NCBI GenBank assembly: GCA_903921945.1
Contig: CAIXSC010000065.1
Coordinates: forward strand, 1 to 22,159
Length of the DNA: 22,159 nt
Reading direction: 5' to 3'
Source of the DNA: an uncultured Planctomycetaceae bacterium
Lineage (GTDB): Bacteria; Planctomycetota; Planctomycetia; Pirellulales; Pirellulaceae
Position 1 is the stretch's first letter, and each line of letters starts with the position of its first letter. The translations under genes were made by a program, and so were the position numbers. Shown piece after piece: positions 15,364 through 21,723 of this stretch. The notes below the pieces were generated by a model that did not search any database, had not been told where the DNA came from, and saw only the letters and a program-made list of their open reading frames with translations.

Positions 15364-17904
15364 ATGTCCTCGATCCCTCGCTTACAGCTCGCGGCCCGAT
15401 CCGCCTGCTTGGCGACGCTCATTGGCGCACTCTGCCTCGGCGGGTTCGCCCGACGCGGCTCGATCGCGGCCGAACCGGCCGCTAGCCCGCCAGATCTGGC
15501 CGCCGAGGCCCCGGCGGAAGAAGAGCTTGTGGCCCCCGTGGCAACTCGAAGCACCCGCCGCGTCCAACGGCCAACCGTTCAACGTGCGGCGGCGGAACAA
15601 TCCCGCCGTTCCCCTTCGAGCGGCAACGTCATGCGAGTCACGTTGCGCGAGGAGTCGGAAGAGGCCCCAGCCTCCGGCTCGGAGGCACCTTCCGCACCAG
15701 CGACACGCCCTCCCGCCACGTCGCCACCCCGCACGCCACGGCGGATCCAAGAACTGGCGGACGATGAGGAAAAAGAGCTCGAAGGAATCCCCGACCCGGC
15801 CGAACTCGAAATGGCAGCCGATACGCCGCCGCCGTCCCCGGTCGACGACGAATCCCTGCCTGCCGCCTCGGAGGAATTCGCGCCCGAAGTCCCGCTGCCA
15901 CTTCCACAAACGCCCACCCGTCAACGTGTCGCCCCCCCGGCTGCCGACCCCGGACCTCCTGATCCAACCACTCCCGTCCCGGCTCCCCAGCCAGCCGTTC
16001 CCCGAGCTCCAGCCACGCCGACCACGCCGATGATCCCTGTTCAGCCAATGCGACAGCCAGTGCCCCCTGCCACAACCCCGCGTGTCGCGCCACTCGCTGT
16101 CCCCGCGCCAAAACCCGCTCCGACGCCCGCACCCGCGGAAGCGGAGGGTGAAGCCGTGCCAGTTCCGCCAGAGACTCCGTTGCCGACCACCGCTCCCGCC
16201 CGTCCGGTGAAACGACCTGCAACCCCGACCGAACCCGCACCTGCCATGCTCGCACCACCAGCGGAAGCCGCGCCGACGACACCGGAAAACATGCCTTTGC
16301 CCAACCCGGCCACGCCGATGCCAGGCTACAGCCCCATGGCTCCGCCAACCAGTCAAGCTCCACCGATGGCCTTCCCCGGCCCGGTTTCGCCCCCAGCCTA
16401 TGCGAATCCGGCACAGCCCACTTACCAACAGCCGGCCTACCCGCAGCCCGCCTACCCGCCGTCCCCCGCTCCCGTCGCGCCTGCCCCGCTGGCCCCGGCC
16501 GCACCGTTGGCTCCTGCGCCCAATTCAACGTACGCCGGTCCGATAGCGCCTCCCGCATATGGAGGTCCGCAGTCACCTCCGATTTATGCCACCAACCCAG
16601 CCTACCCTAATCCCAACCCTCCCTTATCGGCGGCGCCGATGTATCCGCGCGAGCCCCTGGCCACACCTTCCGCTCCGGAATACGTGCCGCCGCCACCCGC
16701 CGGACCCGCCACTCCCAGCTACCCGCCGGCTCCGCCCGCAGTGCTCGCGCCGCCTCCCATGGTGAACCGTTACCCGGAGGAAGTGGAGGAGGACACCGAG
16801 GAAATGGTCGAGGAAGACATGGAAGAAGAAGTCGAGGAAGACGCGGAAGCCTACGAGGATTTGCCGCCTCCCAGCCCCCGCTACCAACCGCCGCGCACCA
16901 ACCTCCGCACCGATTTCTACAACTTCTGCCGACGCGCCTGCCCACCCGGACTGTTCTTTGGCTCGCAACTCACCATGCTTTCGCCACTCGGTGAAACGGC
17001 TCCGGTCGTGAAATTGGAAGATCTGGTCGCCGAACGCCTCATCATCAGCGATGCCGATGGAGGACTAGGTGTCGGCACACGAACTTGGATTGGCTTTCGC
17101 AACCAAGCCGGCTCGGGATTCCGTGTCAGCTACTGGAATCTCGACGCCCAGTTCAACACCCCCAGTCCCGTCGTGCCAGCCATCGCGCAGCCCACAACAC
17201 TGGACGCTTACTACCTAGCCGCCCAGACCGCCGACATCGAGCTGATGAACAGCTTCTGTTTCGGCAACGGGTTCCTGGACATCAGCTTTGGTGCCCGCTA
17301 CGCGAAAATGGATCGCAACCTCACCACGTTGGGCTACGGCGAGGTAGGTCCCGCCGACGCGAAAGTCAGCCTCTATGGCGTCGGTAGCATCGCCAACTCC
17401 GTGGATGGACTCGGCTTCACCGCCTCGATCGGCGGCCGCAACCTCATCTGGCCCATGGATTGCCCGCCAGGCCCCGGTCCGGGATGCGGCCCGCTCGGCG
17501 TGTCGTTCGTTTGGAACGTTCGGGGATCCATTCTCTGGTCCGAAACCGAAGCGTTCGCCAGGACCGAAGCCCACGCGTTCACGAAAAAATTCGGCGGCTC
17601 GACCGCGTTCAACTCCGACTCGGCCTATGCCTGCACCCAGGACGACATGGTCGGCATCGGCGAGATGCAGGTCGGTTTTGAATACCATCGGTGCCTGAAG
17701 CACTTCCCCGGATTTCTCACCGTGCGGTTCGCAGTCGAAGGACAATACTGGGGAGCCGGATCGGTCTCCGCTCGCAGCGACTCAACAGCCTTCCTCATCG
17801 GCGGACCGCCGCTCTTCGGCGGTGCCGCTTCGGCAACCGCCTTCTCCGAGGCCGGAGATCTCAGCCTGCTCGGCGCCAGCATGAGCGCCTCGATCAGTTT
17901 CTGA
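15364..17904 (+). CDS. Outer-membrane beta-barrel protein C with long Pro-rich linker
   Basis: 846 aa. The ATG at 15364 is preceded by AAGGAG with ideal spacing, favouring it over the in-frame ATG at 15289. Residues 1-40 look like a signal peptide (RLQLAARSACLATLIGALCL). Residues 40-470 are Pro/Ala/Thr-rich and probably extended. An almost unbroken Glu/Asp tract follows (about 472-502). The beta-barrel covers about 525-846 and ends in ISF. It aligns by eye with barrel A over the whole barrel: the pairs FRVSYWNLDAQ / FRVRYFTMANDQ, ISFGARYAKM / ASFGVRMAEL, GLGFTASIGG / GIGFTGSIGG and NVRGSILWSE / NIRGTALWSE are visible. Unlike A it carries several cysteines in the barrel part. It is the fourth gene of the presumed operon, 77 bases after the peptidase. 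Confidence 0.8.
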   Translation: MSSIPRLQLAARSACLATLIGALCLGGFARRGSIAAEPAASPPDLAAEAPAEEELVAPVATRSTRRVQRPTVQRAAAEQSRRSPSSGNVMRVTLREESEEAPASGSEAPSAPATRPPATSPPRTPRRIQELADDEEKELEGIPDPAELEMAADTPPPSPVDDESLPAASEEFAPEVPLPLPQTPTRQRVAPPAADPGPPDPTTPVPAPQPAVPRAPATPTTPMIPVQPMRQPVPPATTPRVAPLAVPAPKPAPTPAPAEAEGEAVPVPPETPLPTTAPARPVKRPATPTEPAPAMLAPPAEAAPTTPENMPLPNPATPMPGYSPMAPPTSQAPPMAFPGPVSPPAYANPAQPTYQQPAYPQPAYPPSPAPVAPAPLAPAAPLAPAPNSTYAGPIAPPAYGGPQSPPIYATNPAYPNPNPPLSAAPMYPREPLATPSAPEYVPPPPAGPATPSYPPAPPAVLAPPPMVNRYPEEVEEDTEEMVEEDMEEEVEEDAEAYEDLPPPSPRYQPPRTNLRTDFYNFCRRACPPGLFFGSQLTMLSPLGETAPVVKLEDLVAERLIISDADGGLGVGTRTWIGFRNQAGSGFRVSYWNLDAQFNTPSPVVPAIAQPTTLDAYYLAAQTADIELMNSFCFGNGFLDISFGARYAKMDRNLTTLGYGEVGPADAKVSLYGVGSIANSVDGLGFTASIGGRNLIWPMDCPPGPGPGCGPLGVSFVWNVRGSILWSETEAFARTEAHAFTKKFGGSTAFNSDSAYACTQDDMVGIGEMQVGFEYHRCLKHFPGFLTVRFAVEGQYWGAGSVSARSDSTAFLIGGPPLFGGAASATAFSEAGDLSLLGASMSASISF

Positions 17905-18047
17905 ACTTGGCGGAATGTTCGGGAAATTCCGCTGATGGTACGCGACCGTCATAACCGATTGACCAAGCAGGCGAGGGGCCTGTGGCCGTAGCGATCACCC
18001 GAAATCGCCTCGCGGCCGGTCAGATTCAAGGGAAAGGAATCTCTAGC

Positions 18048-18467
18048 ATGCGTAAGTCGTTGTTAATTCTGATGTTGGCGAGCTTTATCGCGACTCTCAG
18101 TGGCGCTCGCGGCGAGGCCGCCGAGAAGGCGATGACCAAAGCCGCCTTGAAGAACGCCGGCTTGGCGAAAATCCAGCCGATCACCGCCCGTGAAGGCAGC
18201 AAGATCCGCGGCGAAGGTGGCAGCGCCATCACCGCCGGCATGAGCTTCGTCTCCGGCATGCTGATCGATCCGAAGACGAAGAGCTACGTCTTCGGCGTCG
18301 ATACGAACCATGCTTCCACCTGCTACGACGTCGGCTGCATCGCGGGCTTGATCGATCCGATCCACTCGACCGAAAGCCGCTTGCAACTCGGCCTCGAAGT
18401 CGAGACGCTGTTCATCGGAACGATCACGGGCGGCGCCTTTGGTGGCGCCACCGCGTACATCCGCTAG
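18048..18467 (+). CDS. Small secreted protein with IRG leader (GMSFVSGML subfamily)
   Basis: A 139-aa protein with a Sec signal peptide (MRKSLLILMLASFIATLSGA) and then a leader of about 35 residues ending in ITAREGSKIRG (IRG at 53-55). The mature part starts with a glycine-rich stretch and AGMSFVSGMLIDPKT, which matches SGMSFVAGMLFDPDT of the partial gene at the right edge. Only the leader motif links it to the SGLSSLGA paralogues. It has two cysteines in CYDVGC and a glycine-rich C-terminus (GTITGGAFGGATAYIR). Function unknown. The ATG at 18048 has AAGGAA nine bases upstream. It follows barrel C by 143 bases on the same strand and is the most operon-like of the substrate candidates. Confidence 0.8.
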   Translation: MRKSLLILMLASFIATLSGARGEAAEKAMTKAALKNAGLAKIQPITAREGSKIRGEGGSAITAGMSFVSGMLIDPKTKSYVFGVDTNHASTCYDVGCIAGLIDPIHSTESRLQLGLEVETLFIGTITGGAFGGATAYIR

Positions 18468-18495
18468 TCCAACGGCAACGAACAACTGCCTCGGC

Positions 18496-18537
18496 AAAAA
18501 AAAAAAAGGACGGTCGCGACGAATCGCGACCGTCCTT
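18496..18537 (-). terminator. Rho-independent terminator of the 18555 gene
   Basis: A perfect 14-bp stem (18506-18519 with 18524-18537, loop CGAA) is flanked on its left by a run of twelve A (18496-18507), which is a U-tract on the minus strand. The hairpin may also slow the plus-strand transcript of the 18048 gene, but no long T-run exists on that side. Confidence 0.92.
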
Positions 18538-18554
18538 CGCTATTTTCAGATGTC

Positions 18555-19004
18555 TTACGGGACGAACGTGGCCGGCGCCGGCACCGTGAACGGAGTGACC
18601 GTGCCGTTCGCTTGGCTCTGCGACGAACCACCCGCGCTGAACGCGCTGATCGCCGATCCAGCACCCGGGAAGGTGATTTCGAGAGCCGTGGTGGAGCCAA
18701 TCGCGTTGAAGTTCTGAGCGCTCACCGTCGAGCCGGGAGCATTGCCATCTTCACTTCCGGCCGAGAAATTCACGAGATCGACATTCGCCTTCGAACCCGA
18801 CGATGTGTCATAGAAGATCGCGCCCAGCGAGCTCAAACCCGAGGCGCTCGAAGTTGCCGCCAATCCGCGAACTTGCTTGCCTTCCGTCTCGCTCATCGAC
18901 TGCAGGCCATCCAGGCCCAGACCTTCCAACGCCACCGGTTCGTTGGCCGAAACCGCCGAACCGCAGACCAAAACGGCCACCAACGCGAACAGGAACTTAC
19001 GCAT
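18555..19004 (-). CDS. Small secreted protein with VRG leader (SGLSSLGA subfamily)
   Basis: 149 aa. Signal peptide MRKFLFALVAVLVCGSAVSA, then a leader (NEPVALEGLGL ... MSETEGKQVRG, VRG at 45-47) and a mature part with SGLSSLGAIFYD, ANVDLVNFSAG, AQNFNAIG, FSAGGSSQSQANG and a Pro-rich C-terminus ending TFVP. The mature chain lacks cysteine and is rich in Ser, Gly, Ala, Asn and Gln, a composition compatible with amyloid-like or adhesive surface proteins. It differs from the neighbour at 19568 at only 11 positions by eye, so the two arose by recent tandem duplication. It has its own promoter and terminator. A GGTTAGGGGG stretch 6-15 bases upstream of the ATG probably serves as the ribosome site. 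Confidence 0.88.
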   Translation of the reverse strand: MRKFLFALVAVLVCGSAVSANEPVALEGLGLDGLQSMSETEGKQVRGLAATSSASGLSSLGAIFYDTSSGSKANVDLVNFSAGSEDGNAPGSTVSAQNFNAIGSTTALEITFPGAGSAISAFSAGGSSQSQANGTVTPFTVPAPATFVP

Positions 19005-19100
19005 GCGAAAAACCCCCTAACCTAAAAACTCCATCGCCTTGCTCAGCCTACCTACTTCGGTAAGCTCCTGGCGATTCCCAACTCTGGCGATCCGTTCGAG

Positions 19101-19121
19101 CCGATTGTGTCAGTCGCACGA
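19101..19121 (-). promoter_or_regulatory. Conserved 21-bp leader element, copy 1
   Basis: These 21 bases are identical to 20110-20130 upstream of the duplicate gene, while the flanks have diverged. The element lies 18 bases past the -10 box in both copies, about +12 to +32 of the predicted transcript. It could be an operator or an RNA element. Confidence 0.6.
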
Positions 19122-19139
19122 ATCACTCACTTCCTAAGC

Positions 19140-19167
19140 ATCATAACGACAACGCCGAATAAGTCAA
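19140..19167 (-). promoter_or_regulatory. Promoter of the 18555 gene
   Basis: On the minus strand TTGACT (19162-19167) and TATGAT (19140-19145) are separated by 16 bases, close to the housekeeping consensus. The predicted leader is about 130 bases long. Confidence 0.75.
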
Positions 19168-19365
19168 TAAAACACACGAAGTTTCTGGCATTTATTCCAA
19201 TGACTTGGAGGACGGCTCTTTTTTTCTGCCACATGCGTGTCGACCGTCGCTGGTCAGCCCCTCTATGACACGCCATCGACAGCCATCGCTGTCAGATCTG
19301 AGCCGTAAAAAACGGGAGTGTGCTGCCTCGGCTCAATCGCGATAGGACTCGCACGCACGCCGACG

Positions 19366-19398
19366 AAAAAAGGCGGCCCCGGAGATCCGGAACCGCCT
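19366..19398 (-). terminator. Second minus-strand terminator, no gene of its own
   Basis: AGGCGG and CCGG blocks pair with CCGG and CCGCCT (19371-19398); the two C/A mismatches become G-U pairs in minus-strand RNA. Six A (19366-19371) give the U-tract. It lies about 100 bases beyond the terminator at 19487 and resembles the one at 20483, so it may be a backup or a remnant of a lost paralogue. Confidence 0.7.
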
Positions 19399-19486
19399 GG
19401 TACTGACGTTGATGCAGAGCGTGTTCGCGGGAGGGATAGTCGCCACCGTTCGCGACAGAACTTTCCGCTTTCTCCCAGGCTTAACG

Positions 19487-19521
19487 AAAAAAAGCATGGC
19501 CGCGATTGCTCGCGGCCATGC
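19487..19521 (-). terminator. Rho-independent terminator of the 19568 gene
   Basis: GCATGGCCGCGA (19494-19505) pairs perfectly with TCGCGGCCATGC (19510-19521) around TTGC. Seven A on the left (19487-19493) form the minus-strand U-tract. It begins about 45 bases after the stop codon of the gene at 19568. Confidence 0.92.
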
Positions 19522-19567
19522 CCATTCATACTAGCTCATCCGTAGACTCCCCTGGGGGGAGAATCAA

Positions 19568-20017
19568 CTACGGGACGAACGTGGCCGGAGCCGGAACGGC
19601 GAACGGCGTGACCGTGCCGTTCGCTTGGCTCTGCGACGAACCACCGGCGCTGAACGCGCTAATCGCGGAAGCAGCACCCGGGAAGGTGATTTCGAGCGCG
19701 GTGGTCGAGCCGATCGCGTTGAAGTTCTGAGCGCTGACCGTCGCGCCAGGAGCATCGTCATCTTCGCCACCGGCCGAGAAGTTGACCAGGTCGACGTTCG
19801 CCTTCGAACCCGACGTGGTGTCATAGAAAATGGCGCCCAGCGAGCTCAAGCCCGAGGCGCTCGAGGTGGCGGCCAAACCGCGAACTTCCTTGCCTTCCGT
19901 CTCGCTGATCGATTGGAGGCCATCCAAGCCCAAACCTTCCAACGCCACCGGCTCGTTGGCCGACACGAACGAACCGCAGGCCAGCACGGCCACCAACGCG
20001 AACAAGAACTTACGCAT
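19568..20017 (-). CDS. Small secreted protein with VRG leader (duplicate of 18555)
   Basis: 149 aa, the near-twin of the 18555 product. Signal peptide ends FVSA at residue 20; the leader runs to ISETEGKEVRG (45-47); the mature part carries SGLSSLGAIFYD, ANVDLVNFSAG, AQNFNAIG and AGGSSQSQANG. Substitutions from its twin include D87-D88 in place of G-N, giving a more acidic loop. The ATG at 20017 matches the twin start; an upstream in-frame start at 20059 falls in the leader and is rejected. The gene has its own promoter (20149-20176) and terminator (19487-19521). No known domain is recognised; processing by the C39 peptidase and surface assembly are inferred from the leader and the neighbourhood. 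Confidence 0.88.
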   Translation of the reverse strand: MRKFLFALVAVLACGSFVSANEPVALEGLGLDGLQSISETEGKEVRGLAATSSASGLSSLGAIFYDTTSGSKANVDLVNFSAGGEDDDAPGATVSAQNFNAIGSTTALEITFPGAASAISAFSAGGSSQSQANGTVTPFAVPAPATFVP

Positions 20018-20109
20018 GCGAAAAACCCCTAACCTAAAAAAACCGCACACCAAATTCACCTACGCCGGCAAATTTGAGGCGATAACCCATTTTGAGCGAC
20101 CCGGTTGAA

Positions 20110-20130
20110 CCGATTGTGTCAGTCGCACGA
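20110..20130 (-). promoter_or_regulatory. Conserved 21-bp leader element, copy 2
   Basis: Identical to 19101-19121 and at the same distance from the -10 box (20149-20154). It is absent from the leaders of the 7873, 18048 and 20582 genes, so it belongs to the duplicated pair. Confidence 0.6.
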
Positions 20131-20148
20131 CCCGCTCACGTGCCATGG

Positions 20149-20176
20149 AGTATATGGGGTTTAGTGATCATGTCAA
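20149..20176 (-). promoter_or_regulatory. Promoter of the 19568 gene
   Basis: On the minus strand a consensus TTGACA (20171-20176) and TATACT (20149-20154) are separated by 16 bases. The predicted leader is about 125 bases long. Confidence 0.78.
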
Positions 20177-20482
20177 GCATTGCCACAAAAAAACCGTAAT
20201 ATCCCTCCCAAACCTCCTAAAACACCCGCAAAAAGCCGCTGAAAAAAGCAGAAAAAAGCCGGTATCGACAATGCGAATTACCGACGAACGCGACATCTGT
20301 TCGTTCAATTCCCACTCGAAAAACTCGACAATTGGGAATTCCTCGGTCCCTCCGCACCGCCGAATGTCTTCTACGAGCCCTTCCACCCACCGGACGCATG
20401 CGTCGTTCGTCTCTGAAGCAAAGCCACGGGGCTACAGCAGAGCCGAACCGGCTCGGGGCGGTGGGAACTGTCGACGAAAACG

Positions 20483-20516
20483 AAAAAAGGCGGCTCCGGA
20501 ACCTCCGGAACCGCCT
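20483..20516 (-). terminator. Rho-independent terminator of the 20582 gene
   Basis: A 13-bp stem (20488-20500 with 20504-20516) has one C/A mismatch that becomes a G-U pair in minus-strand RNA. Six A (20483-20488) give the U-tract. It lies about 65 bases after the stop codon. Confidence 0.9.
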
Positions 20517-20581
20517 CCCTCTATCTTCTCACCTTCAAACCAGTCGTATCGGGTCACCGAGGCAGACGCCTCGGCGCCTCA

Positions 20582-21043
20582 CTACGGGGTGAAGAACGGA
20601 TTCGCGGCCGGGTTCGGCACCACGAACGTCGTCACACCGATATTCGCACCGCTCTGCGACGAACCGCCAGCGCTGAACGCCGAGACGCCAGCCGTCGTGC
20701 CGCCCGGGAAGGTCACAGCCAAGTCGCCCGCGATCCCGATGGCATTGTAGTTCTGCGCGTCAACGCTAGCGCCCGGAGCCGCAGCGCTTTCAGCACCAGC
20801 CGAAAAGTTCACCAAATCGATGTTCGCCTTCGACCCCGAAGCGACGTCATAGAAAATGGCGCCCAGCGAGCTCAAGCCCGAGGCCGTCGAGCTAGCCGAC
20901 AAACCACGCACCGAAGTGCCTTCCACATCGCTCAGTTGTTCCAGGCCGCCCAGACCAATCCGGTCCAACGAGACCGGCTCAGCCGCGCCCGCCATCGAAG
21001 CCGCCATCAACACCGCCGCCACCGCGCCAAAAAACTTACGCAT
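20582..21043 (-). CDS. Small secreted protein with VRG leader (SGLSSLGA subfamily)
   Basis: 153 aa. Signal peptide MRKFFGAVAAVLMAASMAGA, leader AEPVSLDRIGL ... LSDVEGTSVRG (VRG at 45-47, exactly as in its paralogues), then SGLSSLGAIFYD, ANIDLVNFSAG, AQNYNAIG, FSAGGSSQSGAN and the end FVVPNPAANPFFTP. The C-terminus shares FVVPNP with the 7873 product and the core with the 18555/19568 pair, so it links the two. It has no cysteine in the mature chain. The ATG at 21043 has GGAG about 10 bases upstream; a longer reading from 21124 would start at the -10 box and is rejected. Monocistronic, with its own promoter and terminator. Confidence 0.88.
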   Translation of the reverse strand: MRKFFGAVAAVLMAASMAGAAEPVSLDRIGLGGLEQLSDVEGTSVRGLSASSTASGLSSLGAIFYDVASGSKANIDLVNFSAGAESAAAPGASVDAQNYNAIGIAGDLAVTFPGGTTAGVSAFSAGGSSQSGANIGVTTFVVPNPAANPFFTP

Positions 21044-21723
21044 CTCAAAAATCTCCACTGCGTTGCGGTTGCCCAAACCAGGATCCACGCGATCCCCGCC
21101 GAGCAACCTCGTCAACGAAATCACTTATAATTGCCATGCTTTTTGTGTCAATTGCTTTCATGGAAATATTTGTCTATCAGGAAAACACAGCGGCGAGTGC
21201 CTTGCACCGCCCTTTCGCGATTCGCGTCAAAGGCCCGCCAGCTCAGGAACCTTTGCGCCGGAACCGCTTGAACCAATACCGATCTATTACCAATAGACGG
21301 TATAATCGTCAGCGACGATACACGTGGTGTCGATGGCGTACTCGTCCCAAACGATATGATGCTCGCAACCGGTTTGGATCCGGAGATTCACCGCGATGGC
21401 GGATAACTCGCAATCAGCGTGCTCTCACGCCGAAGAGGCAACATTTTCATGGCCGAAATGGCCAGAGAAGGCCGCTCACCTGCCATGAAGCCGGGTCGGG
21501 AAAGTCATCACGCCGGACACACATGGCCGACGATCCAAGTAGACGATCCAAGGGTGCGTGCGGTAGCCCGAGATAAGGCTAGGCACCCCGCAAGAAACGA
21601 TTCGCCACAGGGTTATAAGAGAAAGCGCCCCATAGCGGCATGCTCGCGGTCCTTGGATCGCGAGCCACAGGTCATCGAGCGATAGTCGCCTGCGAAGCGG
21701 ACGCGTTATCCGCCGCTGCAATC
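21044..21723. other. Intergenic region with hairpins
   Basis: These 680 bases hold the leader and promoter of the 20582 gene (to 21151) and no convincing gene. An 11-bp stem with one bulged base (21277-21302) is followed by a short palindrome (21305-21319). A 7-bp GCTCGCG/CGCGAGC hairpin (21642-21665) lies about 60 bases after the stop of the 21724 gene but lacks a U-tract. Reading frames here are Arg/Pro/His-rich with no family resemblance. Confidence 0.5.
21124..21151 (-). promoter_or_regulatory. Promoter of the 20582 gene
   Basis: On the minus strand a consensus TTGACA (21146-21151) and TATAAG (21124-21129) are separated by 16 bases. The predicted 5' leader is about 75 bases and lacks the 21-bp element of the neighbouring pair. 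Confidence 0.78.

Larger units (their letters stand above)
20018..20581. other. Intergenic region between two paralogues
   Basis: These 564 bases hold the leader and promoter of the 19568 gene (to 20176), an A-rich stretch (20177-20340), and the terminator of the 20582 gene (20483-20516). AATTCCCA (20307-20314) and TGGGAATT (20333-20340) form an 8-bp inverted repeat with an 18-base gap; no function is evident. No gene is seen. Confidence 0.5.

Noticed and set aside
15382..16428. Long minus-strand open frame (348 codons) opposite barrel C
   Set aside because: It mirrors the Pro/Ala-rich linker codons, is Trp/Arg/Gly-rich with no domain, and the plus strand has a strong ribosome site, signal peptide and paralogue.
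17910..17932. GCGGAAT/ATTCCGC hairpin after barrel C as a terminator
   Set aside because: Only seven pairs with a nine-base loop and no T-tract; the downstream small gene is on the same strand and may be cotranscribed.
20145..20750. Plus-strand frame of 201 codons across the promoter and terminator regions
   Set aside because: It runs through an intergenic A-rich region, a terminator and the reverse of a well-supported secreted-protein gene.
21136..21576. Plus-strand frame of 146 codons in the last intergenic gap
   Set aside because: Arg-rich composition, no ribosome site, overlaps the promoter of the 20582 gene, no resemblance to a protein family.
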